64,000 nt of DNA from Paludisphaera soli (GTDB taxonomy: Bacteria; Planctomycetota; Planctomycetia; Isosphaerales; Isosphaeraceae). The notes beneath the pieces were generated by a model, which saw only the letters and a program-made list of their open reading frames with translations, did not search any database and was not told the origin of the DNA. The stretch's first letter is position 1, and each line of letters begins with the position of its first letter. Location of the stretch: contig NZ_JAALJI010000004.1 in NCBI RefSeq assembly GCF_011064595.1, positions 248,001 to 312,000 on the forward strand. Direction: 5' to 3'. The translations under genes and the position numbers were made by a program. This document shows positions 9,366-16,970 of this stretch, one piece after another.

Positions 9366-10406
9366 ATGAGCACCCCGACCAAGTACCGATTCACGTTCGG
9401 CCCCTGGAACATCAGCACCGGCGCCGACCCGTTCGGGCCCCCCGCCCGCAAGGAGATGGAATACGCCCGCAAGCTGAAGACGTACAAGGAGCTCGGGTTC
9501 GACGGCGTCCAGTTCCACGACGACGACATCGTGCCGGCCGACCTCGACTGGCAGGCGACCCTGAAGGGGACCGCCGAGGTCAAGAAGATCCTCGACGGCG
9601 AAGGGCTCTTCGTCGAGATCATCGCCCCGCGCCTCTGGGAAGACCCCCGCACCCTCGACGGCGGCTTCACCTCGAACGACCCCAAGGAGCGGCAGTACGC
9701 CATCGACCGCGCCAAGCGCTGCGCCGACCTGGCGGACGAGGTGGGCTGCAAGAACTACGTCCTCTGGCTGGCCCGCGAAGGGACCTACATCCGCGAGGCG
9801 AAGTGCGCCAAGACGGCCGTCGCCCGGATCGTCGACGCCTGGAACGCGATCCTGGAGCACAACAAGAACGTCCGGGTCATGGGCGAAGCCAAGCCCAACG
9901 AGCCGACCGACTCCGCCTTCATCCCGACCGTCGGCCACATGATGGCGATCGGCCTCAAGACCGTCGACCCGGCGCGCTCCGGCGTGCTCATCGAGAGCGC
10001 CCACTCGCTCCTCGCCGGCCTGGATCCCTCCGAAGACATGGCCTTCGCCCTGTACTTCAACAAGCTCTGGAGCGTCCACCTCAACGACCAGAACGGCCTG
10101 AAGTACGACCAGGACAAGACCTTCGGCTCGGTCAACCTGCGCCAGGCGTTCAACCAGGTCTGGGTGCTCGACAAGAACGGCTACGGCCAGAACGGCGAGT
10201 GCGTCGGCCTGGACATCAAGGCCATGCGCACCACCACCTTCGAGGACTCGCTGCTCCACCTGTCGAACTCGAAGACCATGTTCCTCCGCCTCCTCGACGT
10301 CGTCCGCGCCGTCGACGAGAAGAAGGTCGAGGAACTCCGCGCCGCCAAGAAGTACGAGCAGCTCGAGTTGATGATCCTCGGCATGCTGATGGGCAAGAGC
10401 GGCTGA
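9366..10406 (+). CDS. xylA: Xylose isomerase-like sugar isomerase
   Basis: A 346-residue TIM-barrel isomerase, expected to interconvert an aldose and a ketose (classically D-xylose and D-xylulose) with two divalent metals. Signature elements are FTFGPWN, GVQFHDDDIVP with catalytic His51, GGFTSNDPKERQYA, WLAREG, the metal-ligand strand GEAKPNEP, PTVGHM, the Glu/His pair in IESAHSLLAGL, and HLNDQNGLKYDQDKTFG, which carries the lower metal site. These match short actinobacterial-type xylose isomerases, though this protein is shorter than the usual 385-440 residues and lacks most of the C-terminal arm. The exact sugar is inferred. It stands alone, with convergent neighbours downstream and no kinase or transporter next to it. 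Confidence 0.85.
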   Translation: MSTPTKYRFTFGPWNISTGADPFGPPARKEMEYARKLKTYKELGFDGVQFHDDDIVPADLDWQATLKGTAEVKKILDGEGLFVEIIAPRLWEDPRTLDGGFTSNDPKERQYAIDRAKRCADLADEVGCKNYVLWLAREGTYIREAKCAKTAVARIVDAWNAILEHNKNVRVMGEAKPNEPTDSAFIPTVGHMMAIGLKTVDPARSGVLIESAHSLLAGLDPSEDMAFALYFNKLWSVHLNDQNGLKYDQDKTFGSVNLRQAFNQVWVLDKNGYGQNGECVGLDIKAMRTTTFEDSLLHLSNSKTMFLRLLDVVRAVDEKKVEELRAAKKYEQLELMILGMLMGKSG

Positions 10407-10472
10407 TCCCCGCCCTCCCCGTCGTTTGAGAAAGAGGCAGGAGCCGCCGGGGGGACGGATCCCCATCGCACC

Positions 10473-10964
10473 TCACGTCGACGAGGGCCGGGTGCTCGTC
10501 TCGAACTCCCTCAAGGAGCCCAATGCGGCGGAGACGGCGATCAGGATCGCGCCCGTCGCGACGGTGGCGAGGAAGCCGTCGACGATGGCGTCGACGTGCG
10601 GGAAGACGTGGAACCGGGCCGAGCCCACCACCGACGCCAGGATCACGCCCGCCATTCCGGCCGCCATCTGCAAGACGGGTAGGATCTGAAACGCGGCGAC
10701 GACCGAGCCGCCACGAACCACCGCGACCATCGTCTGCCGCGCGACGCGGCAGGCGTGGAGGCCGAGCCAGTAGATCAGGGCCACGCCGCACGCCATGCCC
10801 AGCCTCCCGCCGGCGTCCGTGACGATCATCCCCAAGGTGAGCGGGACCGGCAGGTTGGCGACCATGACGAGCGTCCAGGCCCGCACCGGCGGCGTTCCGG
10901 CAGGAGCCTTGCCGAACTTGTAAGCCTTGCCGTCGCCGAAGTCCGGGTCGTCGATCAGGGACAT
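10473..10964 (-). CDS. Four-helix membrane protein, paralogue A
   Basis: A 163-residue integral membrane protein with about four hydrophobic helices after a 30-residue polar N-terminus. Its direct upstream neighbour (11090-11587) is a paralogue. The two N-termini align without a gap over 30 residues to PPVRAW, and share RGGxxVAAxQxxPxxQMxAG later. That alignment, plus AAGAGG seven bases upstream, sets the start at 10964 rather than at an ATG at 11093 that overlaps the previous stop. No family recognised. Same strand as the paralogue and uvrA. Confidence 0.7.
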   Translation of the reverse strand: MSLIDDPDFGDGKAYKFGKAPAGTPPVRAWTLVMVANLPVPLTLGMIVTDAGGRLGMACGVALIYWLGLHACRVARQTMVAVVRGGSVVAAFQILPVLQMAAGMAGVILASVVGSARFHVFPHVDAIVDGFLATVATGAILIAVSAALGSLREFETSTRPSST

Positions 10965-11089
10965 GCCGCACCTCTTGGCTGGTCCGTACTTGAATTCGGT
11001 ATTCCCGATAGGCGAGTGAGCCTGATCCCAGCTCCCCCCGCCCGTGAAAGCAGCAGGAGCCTCCCGAGGGGCCGGTCCCCGATCGCCGT

Positions 11090-11587
11090 TCACCCTTCCG
11101 TCGAGAGGCTCGCCGCCCGTCGCAAGCCGCGGCTGGCGGCCCCGAACGCGGCTGCGACGACGACCAGGATGCCGCCGGTCGTGAGGGTCGCGAGGAAGCC
11201 GCCGAGCAGCGTATCGACTGTGCCCAGTTCCCCGGGCTGGGCCAGGGCGAAGCCTCGGACCAGTTCCACGCCGATCGTCCCGGCCACCATCTGGGGGATC
11301 GGGAAGAATTGCAACGCGGCGACGAGCCAGCCGCCTCGCGTCACCGTGCGCATCTCCTGAGGCGAGGTGAAGCAGATGCGGCGGCCGATCAGGTAGACCA
11401 CGACCACGCCAAGCACCATGCCGACCCTGCCGCTATCGCTGCCCATGATCCAGCCCATCCACAGCGGGACGGGGAGATTGACGGCGTTGACGTCGGTCCA
11501 GGCCCGTACAGGGGGCGTCTCGGAAACCCGCTTGATCGGCTTACGCGCCAGGATGCCGGCGAAATCCTGATCTTGCCAACGGCTCAT
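11090..11587 (-). CDS. Four-helix membrane protein, paralogue B
   Basis: A 165-residue protein, MSRWQDQDFAGIL at the start, with helices roughly at residues 37-50, 56-70, 84-108 and 123-147. It is clearly a duplicate of the gene at 10473-10964 (shared PPVRAWT, NLPVPL, TRGGWLVAALQFFPIPQMVAGTIGV against the equivalent paralogue segment). It lies 96 bp downstream of uvrA on the same strand. Function unknown; the duplicated pair may form a hetero-oligomer, which is inference. Confidence 0.72.
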   Translation of the reverse strand: MSRWQDQDFAGILARKPIKRVSETPPVRAWTDVNAVNLPVPLWMGWIMGSDSGRVGMVLGVVVVYLIGRRICFTSPQEMRTVTRGGWLVAALQFFPIPQMVAGTIGVELVRGFALAQPGELGTVDTLLGGFLATLTTGGILVVVAAAFGAASRGLRRAASLSTEG

Positions 11588-11683
11588 GTCGTCCCCCCCC
11601 TTTCGAACCCGGCGACCAAGGCGGTACGCCTCCGAGCCTTTCCGGTCGGCCTATCGGCCTGCGTTGGAACACGGGGAGCGAGG

Positions 11684-14521
11684 TCAGCCGGCACCACGGC
11701 CGGTGAGCTCGGCCTTCAAATACCCGCCGGTCAGGCTCTCGGGTGCCTCGGCCACCTCGGCCGGCGTCCCCATCGCCACGACGCGGCCGCCGCGGGCGCC
11801 GGCTTCGGGGCCGAGATCGACGACCCAGTCGGCCGCGGCGACGACGTCGAGGTCGTGTTCGATGACGACGAGCGTGTTCCCCTGGTCGGCCAGGCGTTCG
11901 AGGACTCCGAGCAGGCGGTCGACGTCGGCGAAGTGCAGGCCGGTCGTGGGCTCGTCGAGGATGTAGAGACGATCGCCGCCGACCGGCCGGGCCAGGTGGG
12001 CCGCCAGCTTCACGCGCTGGGCCTCGCCGCCGGAGAGGGTCGCGCCCGACTGGCCGAGTGTCAGGTAGCCCACGCCGACGTCGTGGAGCGCCCGCAGCCC
12101 CGGCAGCACGCGAGGCTGGGCGTCGAAGAAGGACAGGGCCTCGTCGACCCGCATGTCGAGCACGTCGCCGATCGACTTCTCCTTGAACAGGATCTCCAGC
12201 GTCTGGCGGTTGAACCGCTTGCCCCGGCAGTCCTCGCAGACGACGTACAGGTCGGGCAGGAACTGCATCGGCACGCGACGCCGGCCCAGCCCCTGGCAGG
12301 TCTCGCACCGCCCCCCCTTGGCGTTGAAGCTGAAGCGGGCCGGGCCGTAGCCCCGCGTTCGAGCCTCGCGGGCCTTGGCGAAGACGCGGCGGATCTCGTC
12401 GAACACGCCGGTGAACGTCGCGGGGGTCGACCGGGGCGTGCGGCCGATGGGAGACTGGTCCACCTCGACCATGGCCAGGAGCGACTCCCACCCGGCGATC
12501 CGGCCCAGCTCGGGCGACTCGCGCAGCGAGACCCGGTCGCGGCGGCGGAAGGCCTTCGCCAGCACGTCGAACACCAGGCTGCTCTTTCCCGATCCGCTCA
12601 CGCCCGTCACGCAGGTCAACGCGCCGAGCGGGATGCGGACGTCGACGTCCCGCAGGTTGTGGACGGTCGGGCCCTCAATCGTCAGCCAGCCGGGCGACCT
12701 CGCCAGCCGATCGGACCGCGACGGCGCGTGGCGGTCCTCGCCCCGAAGCCGGCGGCCGGTCAGCGAGGCGGGGGCCGCCGCGATCCGTTCCGGCGGGCCC
12801 TCCGCGACGATCGCGCCGCCGTCCGGCCCCGCGCCGGGACCGACGTCGAGGATCCAGTCGGCCGCGCGAATGACCGCCTCGTCGTGCTCGACGACCAGCA
12901 CGCTGTTGCCCAGGTCCCTGAGCTTTCGAAGGCCGTCCAGGAGGCGGTCGGTGTCGCGCGCGTGCAGCCCGGCCGTCGGCTCGTCGAGGACGTAGCAGAC
13001 GCCGACGAGGTCCGAGCCGAGCTGGGTCGCCAGCCGGACCCGTTGCAACTCGCCGCCGGACAGCGTCCGCGCCCCCCGGCCGAGCGTCAGATACTCCAGG
13101 CCGACGTCCGCCAGGAACCGCAGCCGCCCCCGGATCTCGCGGAGCAACGGGGCGGCGACGGCCTCGCCCTCCTCGTCGAACCGGAGGCCGTCGAAGAACC
13201 CCCGGGCCTCCTCGATCGTCAGGTCGCTCGCCTGGGCGATGGACTTGCCGCCGACCCGCGCCGCGAGGGCTTCGGGACGGAGCCTCGCGCCGAGGCAGGC
13301 CGGGCAGGGGGCCTCCTCGCGATACGCGGCGAGCGTCGCCTTGACCGCCGCGCGATCGGCGGTGCGATCCAGGTCGGCGAGCCCCGCGAGCACGCCGGGG
13401 TAGCCGTCCTTCTCGCCGTGCAGGAACGAGGAAACAAGCGCCTCGGGCCATTCGTCCAACGGCCTGTCCCGAGTGAGCTTGTGGCGGTCGAGGAACGCCG
13501 AGACGGCCGGGTCGTCGCGGAGCGATTCGCGGAGCCGGGGGCCGAGCTTCGTCCAGGGCTCGACCGCGCCGCGGTCGAGGGATTTCGAGCGGTCGGGGAC
13601 GACGAGGTCGGGCTGGAACTCGGCGATCACGCCCAGGCCGTCGCAGCGCGGGCAGGCCCCCTGCGGGCTGTTGAAGCTGAATCCGCGCGGTTCCAGGGCC
13701 GGCAGGCTGACGCCGCAGTCCGGGCAGGCGTGGTGGACGCTCATGGTCCGGTCCTCCCACGCTCCGTCCACGTCGGCCATGATGGTCACGACGCCGTCCG
13801 ACAGCTTGAGAGCGAGGTTGAGGCTCTCGGCGAGCCGGGGCGCGACCCCCTCGCGGATCACCAGGCGGTCGGCCACGGCCTCGATCGTGTGGTTCTTCGT
13901 CTTCGCCAGCTTGGGGGGCTCGTCGATCTCGACGATCTCGCCGTCGACCCGGGCGCGGATCAGCCCGGCGCGGCGGATCGCCTGGAAGACCTCGGCGTGG
14001 GCCCCCTTGCGACCCCGGACGAGGGGGGCCAGGACCATGATCCTCCGGCCGGTCGGGTAGGCCAGGACCGTCGCGGCCATCTGCTCGGGGGTCTGGCTGC
14101 GGATCGGCAGTCCGCACTTCGGGCAATGGGGGGCGCCCAGGCGGGAGTACAGGACGCGCAGGGAGTCGTTGATCTCGGTCAGCGTGCCGACGGTGCTGCG
14201 CGGGCTGGGCCGGCCGGCGCGCTGGTCGATGGCGACGGTGGGCGGCAGGCCGTCGATCTGGTCGACGTCCGGGCGCTCGATCTGGTCGAGGAACTGGCGG
14301 GCGTAGCTGGAGAGGCACTCGACGTACCGCCTCTGGCCCTCGGCGAAGATGGTGTCGAACGCCAGCGAACTCTTGCCCGAGCCGCTGACGCCGGTGAGGA
14401 CCACCAAGGCGTCGCGCGGGACGTCCACGTCCACGCCCTTGAGGTTGTGCGTCCGCGCCCCCCGGACGGCGATCGCCGTCGCCGGTGCTGCCTCGGCGTC
14501 CTGCTTGCTCGCCATGTCCAT
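11684..14521 (-). CDS. uvrA: Excinuclease ABC subunit UvrA
   Basis: A 945-residue damage-recognition ATPase of nucleotide excision repair. The first ABC module has Walker A GVSGSGKSS at 44-52, Q-loop region CLSSYARQFL, signature LSGGELQRVRLA and Walker B CYVLDEPTAGLH. The second has GVSGSGKSS near 640, LSGGEAQRVKLA and LYILDEPTTGLH. Zinc modules are visible as CPKCGLPI, CPDCG...CPRCDGLGV and CETCQGLG...CEDCRGKRF, the last being the DNA-binding zinc finger. The ATG at 14521 has GAGGAGGG nine bases upstream. UvrA dimerises on damaged DNA and loads UvrB, which is not in this window. Full length for the family. Confidence 0.96.
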   Translation of the reverse strand: MDMASKQDAEAAPATAIAVRGARTHNLKGVDVDVPRDALVVLTGVSGSGKSSLAFDTIFAEGQRRYVECLSSYARQFLDQIERPDVDQIDGLPPTVAIDQRAGRPSPRSTVGTLTEINDSLRVLYSRLGAPHCPKCGLPIRSQTPEQMAATVLAYPTGRRIMVLAPLVRGRKGAHAEVFQAIRRAGLIRARVDGEIVEIDEPPKLAKTKNHTIEAVADRLVIREGVAPRLAESLNLALKLSDGVVTIMADVDGAWEDRTMSVHHACPDCGVSLPALEPRGFSFNSPQGACPRCDGLGVIAEFQPDLVVPDRSKSLDRGAVEPWTKLGPRLRESLRDDPAVSAFLDRHKLTRDRPLDEWPEALVSSFLHGEKDGYPGVLAGLADLDRTADRAAVKATLAAYREEAPCPACLGARLRPEALAARVGGKSIAQASDLTIEEARGFFDGLRFDEEGEAVAAPLLREIRGRLRFLADVGLEYLTLGRGARTLSGGELQRVRLATQLGSDLVGVCYVLDEPTAGLHARDTDRLLDGLRKLRDLGNSVLVVEHDEAVIRAADWILDVGPGAGPDGGAIVAEGPPERIAAAPASLTGRRLRGEDRHAPSRSDRLARSPGWLTIEGPTVHNLRDVDVRIPLGALTCVTGVSGSGKSSLVFDVLAKAFRRRDRVSLRESPELGRIAGWESLLAMVEVDQSPIGRTPRSTPATFTGVFDEIRRVFAKAREARTRGYGPARFSFNAKGGRCETCQGLGRRRVPMQFLPDLYVVCEDCRGKRFNRQTLEILFKEKSIGDVLDMRVDEALSFFDAQPRVLPGLRALHDVGVGYLTLGQSGATLSGGEAQRVKLAAHLARPVGGDRLYILDEPTTGLHFADVDRLLGVLERLADQGNTLVVIEHDLDVVAAADWVVDLGPEAGARGGRVVAMGTPAEVAEAPESLTGGYLKAELTGRGAG

Positions 14522-14654
14522 CGCCCCCGACCCTCCTCGTCACCACCCGGCCCGCCCCCGATTATAGGCGAAGGCCGCCGATGGGCCGAGGCGGACCGGC
14601 CGGCGTGGTGGCCGTCGGACGATCGGAGTCGCAGGTCTCGGGGATTCCTCCGCA

Positions 14655-16478
14655 TCAGCGAGCCGGAGGAGCTTTCAGGAAGAGCGCATGGTCGGCGACG
14701 TCGAGACGTACGCGGGTCCGGCCGAACTGCTCGATGCCGCCGATGATCAGGCTGCTCAGGATCGGCGGCCTGCCCCGACCGTCGGGCGCCATCGCCTCCT
14801 CGGTCACGCCGGTGATCGCCGCATCGACGATCAGCTGCTTCACGAGGTCCGCGATCGGGATCGTGTATCGGCGCCATCGCATCCGCTCCGGGGGCGTTGA
14901 GCAGGTGACGTCCCAGGCGGGGACCCATTGCATAAAGTCCTGTTCGGGATGCTGGAGCCCGGAATTCCGGCCGGAGAGATGAAGCGTGATGACGGTGCCG
15001 GGGCCCTCGTGGGGCTCGGCGTAATAGCCGGCGTGTCCGATGAACGGGACGTCGGTCCCTTCTTCGTATTCCAGCAGATTGACCGAGATCGAGTAGGTTT
15101 TTCCGGTGCGGTGGCTGATCCAGGAGAAGTAATAGGGGATCCTCACGCTCCGGGCTTCCTCCCTCCCGCCCGCGCCGGCCATGTCCCGCAGCCAGACCTC
15201 GGCCCCGAGCACGCGCGTCATGTCCGGCGGGGCGGGCATGCCGGCGTAGATGCCGCTGGGCCGGTTTAGTTGCAGGCCCAGGTAATTGTTGCGGGTGTTG
15301 TTGCTGGGGAAATGCCGGGTGTCGACGACCAGGGTCGCGATCGTCCGATCTCCGGCCCCGCCCCAACCGAACTCGAACGGGCACGCCACCGAGACGTTGT
15401 GCGGGGACGTGTTGTCGTAGGTCTGGCGAGCCGCGAGCGCCGTGCCCAGCGGGCTGATGCGGCACGTTTGCTTGTGGCGTCCCGTCGAATCGAGCTCGTG
15501 GGAGCCCTCGTCGTTCGCCAGGGTGTAGAAGCCGCCCCCGGGCGGGATGCCGCCGGCGCCGGGCGCCCAGCATCGGCGGAGCCCCGCGGCGTCGGGGCTA
15601 CGGGCCTCGAAGTAGAGCGCGGCGTCGGGGGTCTGGCTCCGCCGGACGAGGTCGGCGAGGGTCTTCTCCGTCCCGGGGCCTTCGAGCGGGGCGGCCTGCA
15701 TGGCGTCCTGCGAATCGAGGGCCAGGAACTCCCATCGAACCCCAGGCTCCTCCGCCGGCGGGGTCCAGTGGAACCCGACGGCGCCGCCGGCCTCGACCCC
15801 CGCGTCGAGCAGGGCCGCCTTCACGTCGGGGCGCGGCTCGTCCGCCCTGAGCGCGGCGACGAACGATCTGGATCCGTCCGGCGCGTTCCGAAACACATGG
15901 ATGTCGACCGAAGATTGGTGCGCGTCCCTCTCGAAGGCCCATCCCGAGACCCCGCCTGGCCCGACCACCCAGAAGCCGAAGGGGAGGACGGGATTGATCG
16001 TCGCCGCGCGGGCTTGATCCATGCCGGGGTCCCAATATGTCTCGGCCCTCGCCAGGTTGATGAGGCGAGGCGATTGGGAAAGATTGATGACGGCGCGGCC
16101 GTCCGAGGCGACGGCGTAAACGTGCAAGGAGTGCGGCTGCGAAGCTTCCTCGCCCCTCATCGTGAAGGAGTACCGGTATCCGTGCCGATCGTCGCCGAAT
16201 CGCGGCGGGGCGCCGTTCCTCAGGTCGGGTCGCGGTTCGTCCGCCCTGACGGCGCCGAGGAATCGGCCACCCTTGCCGGGAAATCCATCCAGGTAGAAGT
16301 GGACCTCGCAGGCGTGGGCCGGGGCCGAGGGATCCATCGCCCAGCCGATCACGTCGACCCGATCGCCATGCTGGGCCATGTCGTCCACATAGCCCCGCGG
16401 CATTGCGTCGGCCGCGAGGACCTGCGCCGACAGGACGACGAGTGTCACGACGAGCGACAAGGGTCGCAAGGACGGCAT
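14655..16478 (-). CDS. Large secreted protein with an internal repeat, unknown function
   Basis: A 607-residue protein with a signal peptide (residues 1-22, ending VLAADA). Two related modules follow: residues 44-86 and 178-219 both run GWA....V.....(F)....R(A)DEPRPD, with RADEPRPD identical, suggesting duplicated beta-rich domains. The C-terminal half (from about 300) has FNNTxRNNYLGLQL-like and IPYYFSWISHRTGKTYS segments and scattered cysteines, consistent with an extracellular domain. I do not recognise the family. GGAGAGG precedes the ATG. It lies upstream of uvrA on the same strand with 133 bp between, but is unlikely to be functionally related. Confidence 0.75.
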   Translation of the reverse strand: MPSLRPLSLVVTLVVLSAQVLAADAMPRGYVDDMAQHGDRVDVIGWAMDPSAPAHACEVHFYLDGFPGKGGRFLGAVRADEPRPDLRNGAPPRFGDDRHGYRYSFTMRGEEASQPHSLHVYAVASDGRAVINLSQSPRLINLARAETYWDPGMDQARAATINPVLPFGFWVVGPGGVSGWAFERDAHQSSVDIHVFRNAPDGSRSFVAALRADEPRPDVKAALLDAGVEAGGAVGFHWTPPAEEPGVRWEFLALDSQDAMQAAPLEGPGTEKTLADLVRRSQTPDAALYFEARSPDAAGLRRCWAPGAGGIPPGGGFYTLANDEGSHELDSTGRHKQTCRISPLGTALAARQTYDNTSPHNVSVACPFEFGWGGAGDRTIATLVVDTRHFPSNNTRNNYLGLQLNRPSGIYAGMPAPPDMTRVLGAEVWLRDMAGAGGREEARSVRIPYYFSWISHRTGKTYSISVNLLEYEEGTDVPFIGHAGYYAEPHEGPGTVITLHLSGRNSGLQHPEQDFMQWVPAWDVTCSTPPERMRWRRYTIPIADLVKQLIVDAAITGVTEEAMAPDGRGRPPILSSLIIGGIEQFGRTRVRLDVADHALFLKAPPAR

Positions 16479-16970
16479 GGGCGCCTCTCCATGGAGTTCG
16501 AGGGGGATCCCGCTCGTGGAGTCGATCCCTCACGGCACGGGGCCTGGGACGCACCAGGAAGGAGTCCTTTTCGCCCCGCCGGCATGCGCCTTCGCGGCGA
16601 ACCGTCCCCGACCAGGTCGCCACCGCATCGACATTCCACTCGTCAAGCATACGTCGTGCCGAGGCCGAATCGCGGACCCCGAGGCGGTTTAGGATCGTCG
16701 CGGAGGGCTTCGGGGACATCCCTAACCCGGCGGTTCGGAGTGTCAGGGCGGTGAGGGGGGGCGGAAGCCGCGGGCGGGATCGCGGAGAATTCCGCAACCC
16801 CCTCGCCCTTTCTCGTGGCCTCGTCGGGTGGTACACTTGTCGTCGCGCGAGGGCGGGCTTCTCGCCGCCGCGGCGGGGCTTCGACGCTCCGTAGGCCGGT
16901 GCGCGAGCGGGGGCCTCGCGCCGAAGGCGCATCGTTCCCGCGGCCCCGGGGCGGGGGAGGTTCGTCGACC
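16479..16970. other. 492-bp divergent intergenic region
   Basis: Lies between the secreted repeat protein (minus) and the 861-aa ABC partner (plus). I see no convincing gene. A small hairpin (16782-16795, five pairs, GAAT loop) is present. A minus-strand TTGACG (16646-16641) has no matching -10, and a plus-strand TACACT (16832-16837) has only a poor -35. Promoters for both flanking genes are expected here but not identified. Confidence 0.4.

Noticed and set aside
10965-11093. Alternative ATG at 11093 for membrane protein A, overlapping the previous stop as ATGA
   Set aside because: Gap-free alignment with the neighbouring paralogue and an AAGAGG site place the start at 10964.
11309-14746. 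Plus-strand frame of more than 1100 codons across uvrA
   Set aside because: It is the antisense of uvrA, whose Walker, signature and zinc motifs are all intact on the minus strand.
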